Shown here in pieces: positions 53,572-62,324 of a DNA stretch of 63,429 nt. The translations under genes were made by a program, and so were the position numbers. This stretch comes from a virus. The first letter of the stretch is position 1. Each line of letters begins with the position of its first letter. The stretch is from positions 1-63,429 of the IMG/VR virus record IMGVR_UViG_3300004448_000112; one strand, written 5' to 3'. Under the pieces are notes generated by a model. The model did no database searches. It saw only the letters and a list, made by a program, of their open reading frames with translations, and was not told the DNA's origin.

Positions 53572-54033
53572 TTATCCTCTATCGAATGTTATTTCATTAC
53601 TGTCCATTAAGTAATTTGTTTTATCTAAAGTGAAAATTGTTTGTTCTACAATCACAGTTTCATCAGTTTGCGGATATGTAATTTCTCCGTCAGCGACATT
53701 ACTGTTAATTCTAACTACCAGTTCACCCTCTGGATTAATATAATAATTTAGATTTACATCGTCCCATCTAAATTGTTCGTATCTTAAATTTTTAAATGGT
53801 TTTGCGTGGTTCAAATCTCTGCCTTCATAAAAATCATAACCTTGATCAAACTCTTTAAAGTTGTCATCAATATTTCCTGGATTGTTTATTGCCACAGGAT
53901 CGTTTGCCGCCAATTGGTCAACTTTACCAATGAATAATGTTCCCTCATCGGTTCTTCGTAATCCATAAAAGTATCTGTCTTTGATACCATTTTGAAGATA
54001 TACGGAAGTATCCTGTCCAACTGTGTTTGACAT
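53572..54033 (-). CDS. Paralogous small structural protein with RYFYGLRRTD motif, copy B
   Basis: 153 aa; DRYFYGLRRTDEG, NNPGNIDDNF, GYDFYEGRDLNH and LNYYINPEGELVVRI, matching the 124-aa copy, plus an extra ~30-residue C-terminal strand. It overlaps the small structural gene upstream by 1-2 nt distance and is likely part of the same virion assembly. Confidence 0.75.
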   Translation of the reverse strand: MSNTVGQDTSVYLQNGIKDRYFYGLRRTDEGTLFIGKVDQLAANDPVAINNPGNIDDNFKEFDQGYDFYEGRDLNHAKPFKNLRYEQFRWDDVNLNYYINPEGELVVRINSNVADGEITYPQTDETVIVEQTIFTLDKTNYLMDSNEITFDRG

Positions 54034-54034
54034 C

Positions 54035-54367
54035 TTATGTTATCTCCACATAACTCAACACACAATCTAATGAGTCGTTGATGTTTGATTTTACATTTAA
54101 ACTGTTTTGACTTGCCACAATTAATTTTTCTCCTGAGTTTAACACACGTAAACTAGAGTTTGGTGCAATCAAAACATCTTTTACAATAAATCCTGTAACT
54201 GAATCTGGAGTTGCTGTTAATGTTACACTGGCTTCCACAACTGATTCTGTTAAGTTTGCTAAAACCATTCCAATGATTGTTGTGTATGATCCTGGTGAGG
54301 CTTCATAAACAGCCGCAGTCACAGTTCCTATACTTTTTGTTACAGAGTTTCTAAAATTTGTTGCCAT
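54035..54367 (-). CDS. Ig-like small structural protein, paralogue B
   Basis: 110 aa; SYTTIIGMVLANLTESVVEASVTLT and a C-terminal EKLIVASQNSLNV then VLSYVEIT. Same beta order as 40968-41288 and 61988-62314. Function unknown; it sits between a fibre and an accessory. Confidence 0.66.
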   Translation of the reverse strand: MATNFRNSVTKSIGTVTAAVYEASPGSYTTIIGMVLANLTESVVEASVTLTATPDSVTGFIVKDVLIAPNSSLRVLNSGEKLIVASQNSLNVKSNINDSLDCVLSYVEIT

Positions 54368-54374
54368 ATTTTTC

Positions 54375-57300
54375 CTATCCTAATGCCAGTGCGTATTCCA
54401 CTGCTATTTCTGTTGCGTCAATAATACTTACAGCACCTGATGAACCTGCGATTGAACCCCATGAACTACCATCATACAATTCAACACGTTGATCTGCGGT
54501 GTTGTAACGTATCATACCTACTAAAGGCGTAAACGGTCTGTCTGCTGTTGTTCCAACCGGAAGTACAAACCCACCTGAATCTGACACATCAATATATCCC
54601 GTTCCAGTTGTTTTTAATACAATCGGACTAGATATAATATTAGTTATCGCATTTCCTTCAAACTTGAAGGCTTCAATTCTAATGCTACCATTTCCTTGAG
54701 CATTCAGGATCAAATCTTGGTCAGTTCCTGTGGTTGTTACAGTATTTCCACTGATTGTTATGTCATCTACCTGTAAAGATGTGACATCGAACCTTGTTGG
54801 ATTAACATTTGCTACCAAAACTCCGCCAGCATAAAATCTGATTGTGTCATCATCTGCACCTGGTGTAGCCTCAGCAGTGATGTATGTGTCTTTGTCAAGG
54901 TCATAAACACCAGACAATGCCAACCAGTTTGTTCCGTTGTATCCTTCAAACACTGAATCATCTGTGTTGTATCTCATCATACCTGCTGATGCAGAACCTG
55001 GTCTTTGGGCAGTTGTACCTGTTGGAATTCTAACAGATCCAGTACCGTCAACTCTAAACACACCCGAAGCAGGATTAACTATGAAGTCTCCTGAATCGTT
55101 TGTCATTGTATCTCCTGATACTGTAAAGTTTTCAACTCTTACTCCACCAGTTCCACTTGATCTTAAATCTAAATCAGCATTTGTATTATTACTTTGAATT
55201 AAATTTCCTTTAATGTTAACACTGTCTATTTGTGCTTCATTGGCAAATATTGTGTTCCATCTTTTTGTAGATGAACCAACATTGTAAATATTATCCTGTG
55301 CAGGAACAATATCAGAACTAATACCTGCTGTGATGTTAATTGAATCTGTTGTTTCGTCACCTATTGTAACATTTCCACCTATTGTGATATCTCCTGTAAT
55401 ATCTAAATTTCCAGTGATGTTTACATCATCAACAAAATTAATTTGATTGTTAAATGAATCAATATTTAAATCTCCTGATGTCGTTGTGATATTATTTCCA
55501 GATATTTGAACATTTCCTGTTTCAATTTTATCTCCTGATATAACTGTAACATTGGGTCCTGATGTAAATGTTAATGCTTGATCAACATCTATGTTAAGTG
55601 ATGCTGATGTAAACGCAACTTGTCCTGTTTCTTGATTAACATAAAATTGATCACCAACTCTAAAGTCACCTTTATGGTCAACTGATGAATAATAAATTTT
55701 TGCGTTATTGTTTGTGATAACTTCGTTGGCTTGAATCACTGTTGTTGCATCGTTATCAACTTCGTAATCATTTCCAATGTAAGCAAAGTTGTGTGAAATC
55801 AAATACATTTTTACACCAACACCATCACCCACAGCACCGTATGTTCCGTAGATAGATGCAGATGCAATTGATCTTACTTCTGCTCCAAAGTCTGTATAAT
55901 CAACCAGAGTAAAGTTTGTTGCTGTTGCTCCTGCTGATGTTCTAATGTCTTGAATTGCTATGTTTGTGTCTAAAAATTTAGTTGTTAAGTTTGGACCATT
56001 AAATCTACTTACTAACACAGTGTCAGGATTTCCAATTACTTCTGTTGTTGGCGGAGTAAAGTTTCCTGAACGTATTGCTGAACCTTTATAAATTATGAAG
56101 TCGTCCATGTTTCCAATAAAACCATTATTGGCATCATAGTTGTTACCCATCACAAGTGGTTTCGCCGCACCTAAATCATTTGCAACTGTTGCCGTTCCAA
56201 CATTTTGTCCTGCAACATACATTGTCACAGTGTTACTGCTTCTTACTAACGAGAAGTGTGTCCAAACATTAAGATTGAAACCTTGACTTCCTATGATTAT
56301 ATTTGCTCCATTAATATAAAGTTTTGGACCGTTGTTGGTCATGTATAACATCAACGAATACTCAATTGATGCATTGTTTCTAAAATCAAATAGTGTTGTT
56401 GATTGGAGTTGTGTTGGATATGCCCAAAATTCTATTGTAAAATCTCCTGTACCAAATCCAAAATCTGCTGTTGTTGAAATAGATGCACTGTCTCCTACAC
56501 CATCTAAAAGCAAACTGGATTGTCCAAACTTTTTAACAGACGTATCTAGTTTTGCATCACCGTTAGCAGTGATCTGTTTGCCCGTTGTTTCTGGTGGCAT
56601 TGCAAATCCTGTTGATTTCCCATCAATTATAATTTTGTTACCATCTACAGATTCAACAGTGCCTGATGCCAGTTGAGTTACATTGTCTGTGTCGTAGTAT
56701 GATATAACCTGTCCTGCCGCAATTGGCGTTCCTGCAAAACCTGAAAGTCTTAATTGTGTTTTACCATCGTCAGCCAATCCAGTTGCACCGTCAACAGCAT
56801 AGATACTTCTTGCCGCAAAATATGTGAAACTGTTTAACCATTCTATTCTTACACCGTTTGTAAGTGTGATCGCATCAACACCTGGAGTAATAAATGTTGC
56901 ATTTTGAAATAAACAACCTGCTTCGTTGGATGCCGGTGTTGCCACAGAACCATCCAATAATGCACCTTTTCCAGCATCAGCAGATCCAAATCCTCTAGGA
57001 TCATTTGCTGTTGTAACTGAACCTGATGTAATTACAGTGATGTTTCTAATGTAAGGTGATCTTGATGTTACTTGAAATCCTGTTGAATCGTCTGCACCTG
57101 TTGGATTAAATCTAAATGCATATCCTGTGTTTGCTCCACTGTTGTAATAAAAACCTGTAATAGTTAAATCTTCAACTGTTGTTTCACCGTTCAATATAAA
57201 AGCATCATTACTGTTTGTGGTCACACTTGGTTGAACTGTTACTGCTCTAATTCCATCACCTCTAATACTAACTCCTGTGGGAATAGTTAATGGAAAATCT

Positions 57301-58106
57301 TCTGTGTATGTGCCTGGATAAATGTAAACATGATCTCCGGCAACAGCCACTGACAATGCTTGTTCTATTGAAGCATAAGGATCATTTTGGTGTGTTCCAG
57401 AATTAGAATCATCACCGTTGGTTGCTACATACAACACTTTGCCTGGACGTGCTGTTAAATCTAACCCTTGTACCGATATGTTTCCAGACAGTGCTAAATT
57501 GTCCACAGTCAAATTGTTAGCATATGCATTATTCCAACGTTTTGTTGGTGTTCCTAAACTGTATGTGTCTGAAGCATCAGGTATAATGTTTGACGTAATA
57601 TCAGCATTGATTGTGATAGAATCTGTATCAGAATCACCAATAGTTATGTTACCGTCTGCTCTGATGTTTCCTGTTGCGTGTATGTTACCTTGTACTTCTG
57701 TGTTACCTATAATATCTACAACACCTGTTCCACTGGTTACAATCTCAAAATTTTGATTGGTGTCAGTTGCTCTAATGGTGTTGTTAGTGATTACAAGATC
57801 ATCTACATGAATCTCGTTGTTGTACACAATGCCGTCTGCGGCTGAAAAATTTAGTGCTGATTGTGTTGTTGAAATTGTGTTGCCAGTTACTGTGATATTG
57901 CCTACGTCTACTTGTCCAGTAACTTCTGCATTTGTTGTACGTGCTGTTCCGTTTATATCTAGCGGATATTGAGGAGTGCTGGTCTTAACACCAATCCTGT
58001 TGTTATTAACATCAATGTATAACAAGTTCGTCTCGAACGCCAAATCTGCTCCATTACGCAGAAGATTGGACTTCAAGAGCTGACCTGATATTCGACCTAC
58101 AGCCAT
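54375..58106 (-). CDS. Tail fibre with beta-helix and LamG-like domain (1243 aa)
   Basis: N-terminus MAVGRISGQLLKSNLLRNGAD then LLYIDVNNNRIGVK, shared with the 955-aa fibre. A pectate-lyase-like beta-helix begins near residue 228 (YVATNGDD, YIYPGTYTEDFPL). A laminin-G/concanavalin-like domain lies at ~512-705 (GQSSLLLDG, FTIEFWAYP, TLFDFRNN, MYVAGQNVG). The FRVGDQFYVNQETG module is at ~814, followed by repeated shorter domains and a GTTADRPFTPLVGMIRYN end region. It has a long 5' leader with a late box and a small ORF. Confidence 0.84.
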   Translation of the reverse strand: MAVGRISGQLLKSNLLRNGADLAFETNLLYIDVNNNRIGVKTSTPQYPLDINGTARTTNAEVTGQVDVGNITVTGNTISTTQSALNFSAADGIVYNNEIHVDDLVITNNTIRATDTNQNFEIVTSGTGVVDIIGNTEVQGNIHATGNIRADGNITIGDSDTDSITINADITSNIIPDASDTYSLGTPTKRWNNAYANNLTVDNLALSGNISVQGLDLTARPGKVLYVATNGDDSNSGTHQNDPYASIEQALSVAVAGDHVYIYPGTYTEDFPLTIPTGVSIRGDGIRAVTVQPSVTTNSNDAFILNGETTVEDLTITGFYYNSGANTGYAFRFNPTGADDSTGFQVTSRSPYIRNITVITSGSVTTANDPRGFGSADAGKGALLDGSVATPASNEAGCLFQNATFITPGVDAITLTNGVRIEWLNSFTYFAARSIYAVDGATGLADDGKTQLRLSGFAGTPIAAGQVISYYDTDNVTQLASGTVESVDGNKIIIDGKSTGFAMPPETTGKQITANGDAKLDTSVKKFGQSSLLLDGVGDSASISTTADFGFGTGDFTIEFWAYPTQLQSTTLFDFRNNASIEYSLMLYMTNNGPKLYINGANIIIGSQGFNLNVWTHFSLVRSSNTVTMYVAGQNVGTATVANDLGAAKPLVMGNNYDANNGFIGNMDDFIIYKGSAIRSGNFTPPTTEVIGNPDTVLVSRFNGPNLTTKFLDTNIAIQDIRTSAGATATNFTLVDYTDFGAEVRSIASASIYGTYGAVGDGVGVKMYLISHNFAYIGNDYEVDNDATTVIQANEVITNNNAKIYYSSVDHKGDFRVGDQFYVNQETGQVAFTSASLNIDVDQALTFTSGPNVTVISGDKIETGNVQISGNNITTTSGDLNIDSFNNQINFVDDVNITGNLDITGDITIGGNVTIGDETTDSINITAGISSDIVPAQDNIYNVGSSTKRWNTIFANEAQIDSVNIKGNLIQSNNTNADLDLRSSGTGGVRVENFTVSGDTMTNDSGDFIVNPASGVFRVDGTGSVRIPTGTTAQRPGSASAGMMRYNTDDSVFEGYNGTNWLALSGVYDLDKDTYITAEATPGADDDTIRFYAGGVLVANVNPTRFDVTSLQVDDITISGNTVTTTGTDQDLILNAQGNGSIRIEAFKFEGNAITNIISSPIVLKTTGTGYIDVSDSGGFVLPVGTTADRPFTPLVGMIRYNTADQRVELYDGSSWGSIAGSSGAVSIIDATEIAVEYALALG

Positions 58107-58155
58107 TGTTTTTGCTCCTTTATAGCACGGGGATCTTGTCCCACCAACCTAATTT

Positions 58156-58230
58156 TCACCTTACGTTATTCATAAGTTCTTCGCCGGTTGTACCACGGTT
58201 TGTCCTGCTGAATCTGGTCGGACTCTGCAT
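58156..58230 (-). CDS. Putative 24-aa leaderless mini-gene
   Basis: ATG at 58230, TGA at 58158-58156, giving 24 residues starting MQSPTRFSRT and ending LMNNVR. A late promoter box lies exactly 6 nt upstream, the same spacing as several full-length genes here. After the TGA the same frame continues 11 sense codons (KLGWWDKIPVL) to a TAA at 58120. No Shine-Dalgarno. Its function, if real, is unknown. Alternative: non-coding 5' leader. Confidence 0.4.
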   Translation of the reverse strand: MQSPTRFSRTNRGTTGEELMNNVR

Positions 58231-58236
58231 TAGTAT

Positions 58237-58244
58237 TATTTATC
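58237..58244 (-). promoter_or_regulatory. Late promoter box GATAAATA, 130 nt before the 1243-aa fibre
   Basis: It is 6 nt before ATG 58230 of the small ORF, suggesting the mini-gene, not the fibre, sets its position; the fibre message then has a ~125-nt leader. Confidence 0.65.
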
Positions 58245-58281
58245 GTGCTTTTGGTATTATATTGTACAAGGTTAATTTATA

Positions 58282-61149
58282 CTAGTTTAATATAAGGTTG
58301 TACACCACATTGAGTTCAGCCGCAATTTCGTCTGTCACGGTGATTGCTTGTACACCAATGGAACTAACCCACCCATCTACTGCTCCAGCATACACTTCTA
58401 AAAGACCACTGTCTGAGTTCCACCATATTGCTCCTTGTCTAGGAACTGCAACATTACGTTGTGCAGTTGTTCCAAATGGTCCTATATATCCGTTGGTTGA
58501 ATTAAACTCTATGGTTCTGTTTGCTTTTAACCCTGTTCCTGTGAATGTGATATCTTGGTTGACTAATTTGTTCTCAATAACTGATCCAGAAATTTGAAGA
58601 TTAGCAGTGTCTAGCACCACTTTTCCAGTCCCGTTTGCTGTGAAACCTGCTTGAGGATTTGAGGCACTGCCCACACCTATTGTGTTGCCATTGATAGAAA
58701 TCTGATCTTGGCTAGAAAAATTAGGCACAACTAAATTACCCGAACCGTCTATTTCACCTGCATATCCATTGGCTGTGTAAAAAGTAAATTTGTTACTGCT
58801 TAAATCAATTTGAGTGTCTCTGTCACCATCTTTTATTCCATTCAGTGCTATTTTACCTGTTGAAAATAATTCAAACTCAGATATACTTGAATCAAATCTT
58901 ATAGCATTTCCTTGATTAGGATTTTGTTCTGTAGTTCCTGATGGTAGCAACATATGACTTGTTGAGTTGATTGATGTGCTGTCTGTTCCTCCACTAAATG
59001 CAACATCTCCTGATGCAGATGATATATTTGTTTTGAATCTAACAGTGCCTAAATTAACTACACCTGTGCCATTTGCTCTTAATTCTAATTGTGAATTTGT
59101 GTCTGTGGTTTGAATTGTGTTGTTATGAATATCAATATTATCTAAAGTTATTCTTGCTGAATTTGTTGTTTTCCAATTTTTTGTTACACTACCTATATTG
59201 CTCTGCGTGTCTTGACTTGGTAATAAATCTTGTTCAAAATCCATTGCAAAATTCACAGTGTCTCCAGCGTCATTTCCAAAATTTAATCCTGATCCACCTA
59301 TTGTGGCATTGCCTGTGATATCAACTTTAGGCATCAAAACATTTGCAGTTAAATTTACAGCATTGGATGATCCAACAGCACCTATCGATAAACTGTTGTT
59401 TAATGTTTGAATTGTGTTGTTTGAAATTCTAAAATTTGGTACATCTATTTTTGTAGCATCAACCAATGTGGTTGTGCCTGCAACACCAACGGATAATGTT
59501 GACGCACCCAAGTCACCGTCAGCAACATCTATACTTGTTGTTCCTTTTCCTAAATCAACAATAAAATTATCACCAACTCTAAAATCTCCACTCTGATCTT
59601 GACTGACAAAATAAACTCTACCGCTGTTGGATTGTTCTGTTTCTTTAGTTTGATCCAATAACGACTCGTCATTTTCTACATCTCCGCCTGTGCCTATGTA
59701 AGCAAAGTTGTGTGATATAGCATATGCTTTTGTGTCAACACCATCTGCTGTGATACCTTTGTTACCATATACGTTTGCAGAACCTATAATTCTAGATTCT
59801 GATCCGCTTAATAATTTAATTCCTGTGTCTGCAAAATATGTGAAGCAGTTTATGATCTCTGTTCTTGAATCATTTTTACAAGTAATACCGTCTGCACCCG
59901 GAGTAATAAATGTAACAGCATTGAATAACATTGATGCTCTTGGTGATGCTGAGTCTAATGCATCTCCATCTACCAATGCACCTCTACCAGCGTCACCTGA
60001 ATCGAAACCTCTTGGGTCAGTTGCTGTGCGTGTGTCTCCTTGTGTTACCACTGAAACATTTTGTATGTATGGTGATTTTGTAACAATACCGGCATTTGGT
60101 GCAAATCTAAAACCGTATCCACGATCAGTGTTTGCATCATAATGGAAATCTTTGACAGTTAAATCTGTTACAACTGATGCATCATTTAATAAAAATGCAT
60201 CTTGATATCTTCCCGGAACATCTGATTTAACTGTAACTGAACGTATGCCTGAGCCTTTTACTGTGGTATTTGCTGGCACTTCTAATGGAAATTGTTCTGT
60301 GTATGTGCCAGGTAAAATGTGTAATTCATGTGGACCTGCTGTGCTTTCTTCAATGTATGCCAATGCATGACGTATTGTTCCAAACGCAAAGTTAGGGTGA
60401 TTACCTGCCAGTTGATCTGTACCATTTGTACTCACATACCATTTGTTTTGAATACCCAAGTTAACAGCAACACCTGATAAAGAAATTGTGTTATCGATGG
60501 TGATATCATTCAATCCTAACATAGATCGTACATTCATGTTTCCCCAACGTTGACCAGTAGAACCTATATCATAAGTTCCAGTTACATCAGGAATTAAATT
60601 TGATTCTATGTCACCATTAAAACTTAAAGTATCTTCTGGACCATCACCGCCTATAAAAATATTTCCATCAAAAGAAATATCTCCTGTGGCATGAATATTT
60701 CCTGTTGTGTTTAGGTCTGATGGAATAATCACTTTACCTGTTGTTGCTCCACCGCCTGCACCAGGTCCTGGTTGAAATCTAATATCTCCGCCATTGTATG
60801 CTCTTATTCCACTGTTGGTGAATGCTAAATTTCCTGTGCGTAATTCTGTCATTTGGAAATTAGTACCAGCAGTCATATTGATTGGACCAGTCAAGGTTGA
60901 AAATGTGTCTGTTGGTCCGTCTATACCAATGTTTCCAATTGAGGCCGAGTTGGTGGCAATTAAATTGCCTCTATAAATGGCATTGCCATTTACTAGTAAT
61001 TCTCTTGTGGGGGCATCATCTTTGATACCTATTCTGCCATTGATAACGTCAATGTACAATAGATCCGTTTCAAAAGCCAAATCCGACGTTCTTGTAAGAT
61101 TTTCTTTTAATAACGGTCCTGATATTCTACCTACATTGGTTACTGCCAT
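58282..61149 (-). CDS. Tail fibre with beta-helix domain (955 aa)
   Basis: Starts MAVTNVGRISGPLLKENLTR, LAFETDLLYIDV, as in the 1243-aa fibre. A beta-helix begins near residue 237 (YVSTNGTDQ, HILPGTYTEQFPL, KGSGIRSVTVK). The FRVGDNFIVDLGKG module is at ~524. Then repeated DNIDIHNNTIQT-like strands and a LPSGTTEQNPNQGNAIRF region close to the C-terminus. It has no LamG insertion, unlike its paralogue. Role: receptor-binding or decoration fibre. Confidence 0.84.
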   Translation of the reverse strand: MAVTNVGRISGPLLKENLTRTSDLAFETDLLYIDVINGRIGIKDDAPTRELLVNGNAIYRGNLIATNSASIGNIGIDGPTDTFSTLTGPINMTAGTNFQMTELRTGNLAFTNSGIRAYNGGDIRFQPGPGAGGGATTGKVIIPSDLNTTGNIHATGDISFDGNIFIGGDGPEDTLSFNGDIESNLIPDVTGTYDIGSTGQRWGNMNVRSMLGLNDITIDNTISLSGVAVNLGIQNKWYVSTNGTDQLAGNHPNFAFGTIRHALAYIEESTAGPHELHILPGTYTEQFPLEVPANTTVKGSGIRSVTVKSDVPGRYQDAFLLNDASVVTDLTVKDFHYDANTDRGYGFRFAPNAGIVTKSPYIQNVSVVTQGDTRTATDPRGFDSGDAGRGALVDGDALDSASPRASMLFNAVTFITPGADGITCKNDSRTEIINCFTYFADTGIKLLSGSESRIIGSANVYGNKGITADGVDTKAYAISHNFAYIGTGGDVENDESLLDQTKETEQSNSGRVYFVSQDQSGDFRVGDNFIVDLGKGTTSIDVADGDLGASTLSVGVAGTTTLVDATKIDVPNFRISNNTIQTLNNSLSIGAVGSSNAVNLTANVLMPKVDITGNATIGGSGLNFGNDAGDTVNFAMDFEQDLLPSQDTQSNIGSVTKNWKTTNSARITLDNIDIHNNTIQTTDTNSQLELRANGTGVVNLGTVRFKTNISSASGDVAFSGGTDSTSINSTSHMLLPSGTTEQNPNQGNAIRFDSSISEFELFSTGKIALNGIKDGDRDTQIDLSSNKFTFYTANGYAGEIDGSGNLVVPNFSSQDQISINGNTIGVGSASNPQAGFTANGTGKVVLDTANLQISGSVIENKLVNQDITFTGTGLKANRTIEFNSTNGYIGPFGTTAQRNVAVPRQGAIWWNSDSGLLEVYAGAVDGWVSSIGVQAITVTDEIAAELNVVYNLILN

Positions 61150-61165
61150 AGCACTCCTTTTTTAG

Positions 61166-61173
61166 TATTTATT
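61166..61173 (-). promoter_or_regulatory. Late promoter box AATAAATA before the 955-aa fibre
   Basis: Sixteen nt upstream of ATG 61149; AAGGAG lies in the leader. Confidence 0.62.
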
Positions 61174-61190
61174 GAAATTTGGTAAAGGAA

Positions 61191-61988
61191 TTATTTGTCA
61201 AAGTTGTGTAAAACAGTGACTGGTTTACCTGTGGGAACTGCTGTTCCAAATGTTATGTATTGCCCTGTTGGATACGATAATCCTGTAACAGAACTTTTTC
61301 CATCCATGCCAAATGTGTTTCCACCAACTGAGTTTGCTTCAGTGTTCAACAAAGTGTTTACACTTAAATGACTGGGTGTTACTGCTGTTACTGTGAATGT
61401 TCCGTTGTTAGTGGCAGACCCTGTGACAACAACCGTTTGTCCAACGTGGTAACCTTTAGATTGCCAATCAATCAGTGCAGGATTACTGCTTACAAAAGCA
61501 CCAACGCCTGTTGCACTGTAATTTGCCACAGCACTTATGGTGTTGCTGTTAACATCACATGGATTTTGTGTTAATGTGTAGTTGGTATTTGGAATTTGTA
61601 AAACGTTTTCCACCATCACTAAAACATTTTCTGATGCAGTTGGATAACCTAATCCTGATCCAAATCCATCATCTAGATTTCCAAAGTTTACTTCTGTGTC
61701 ATCGCCATTACTTAAATTTTGTACCACAATATTTTGTGGTTCTGATAATCTAAACTGTTTCCATACTGGAGCACCGCCACCCAATGACTCATACACTTCA
61801 AGTTGTCTCAGTGTTGTGTTGAATCTCAATTGTCCTTCTATTGGTGTTACAGGACGTTGCACTTGCGTTCCTTTAGGAACTAAAAATGCACCTGTTGATT
61901 GTGCTTCAATAGTTTCATATTGAGTGTATATTAAACCTTTACCGTTTAATAATCTTTTATTAGTGGATTGACGTTTTAGATATCTCAT
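61191..61988 (-). CDS. Fibre-associated structural protein (265 aa)
   Basis: Contains FLVPKGTQVQRPVTPIEGQL, then RFNTTLRQLEVYESLGGG, the same P-GT-QRP...G-RFNT...EVY pattern seen at the ends of the 1243- and 955-aa fibres. The remaining sequence is beta-rich. It is coupled to the 108-aa gene (ATGA-type overlap at 61988). Confidence 0.72.
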   Translation of the reverse strand: MRYLKRQSTNKRLLNGKGLIYTQYETIEAQSTGAFLVPKGTQVQRPVTPIEGQLRFNTTLRQLEVYESLGGGAPVWKQFRLSEPQNIVVQNLSNGDDTEVNFGNLDDGFGSGLGYPTASENVLVMVENVLQIPNTNYTLTQNPCDVNSNTISAVANYSATGVGAFVSSNPALIDWQSKGYHVGQTVVVTGSATNNGTFTVTAVTPSHLSVNTLLNTEANSVGGNTFGMDGKSSVTGLSYPTGQYITFGTAVPTGKPVTVLHNFDK

Positions 61989-62314
61989 TACACCTCCAAG
62001 TAACTGACTACAACTGAAAGATTGTTAGCACCTGACTGAGCAACTTTGATAACGTCTCCAGCACCCAACACTATTTTTTCTGAATCTAGTGTGAATGTTT
62101 CTGCTCCTGGTAATAATGCACTGTTCACTATCATAGATTGGTTTGCAACGTAGGCTCCAGTTACAGCATACAGAGTGAAATTACTATCTTCTCCACCCGT
62201 AGCATCTTCTGGACCAACATTTGTGATCAATATAGATGTAACAGCATAACTTTTACCTGCAGGTACTGTGAGAACATCTTGTGTTCCATTTACGTTTGCG
62301 TTTGTTATTGCCAT
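61988..62314 (-). CDS. Ig-like small structural protein, paralogue C
   Basis: 108 aa; LTVPAGKSYAVTSILITN, then a GEDSNFTLYAV strand, LLPGAETFTL and VLGAGDVIKVAQSGANNLSV ending VSYLEV. Same layout as the other two small Ig-like proteins. It overlaps the next gene by one nt. Confidence 0.68.
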   Translation of the reverse strand: MAITNANVNGTQDVLTVPAGKSYAVTSILITNVGPEDATGGEDSNFTLYAVTGAYVANQSMIVNSALLPGAETFTLDSEKIVLGAGDVIKVAQSGANNLSVVVSYLEV

Positions 62315-62324
62315 TGTTTCTCCT

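Larger units (their letters stand above)
58107..58281. other. Longest intergenic gap: leader region between two fibre genes
   Basis: 175 bp. It contains the late promoter box at 58237-58244 and the 24-codon ORF at 58156-58230; the remainder includes an AAGGAG site for the 1243-aa fibre. It has no tRNA-like clover and no clear terminator. Confidence 0.8.

Noticed and set aside
58141-58230. Possible tRNA or structured RNA in the G+C-richer gap
   Set aside because: No acceptor stem, anticodon arm or GGTTCGA-like TPsiC loop could be folded on either strand.
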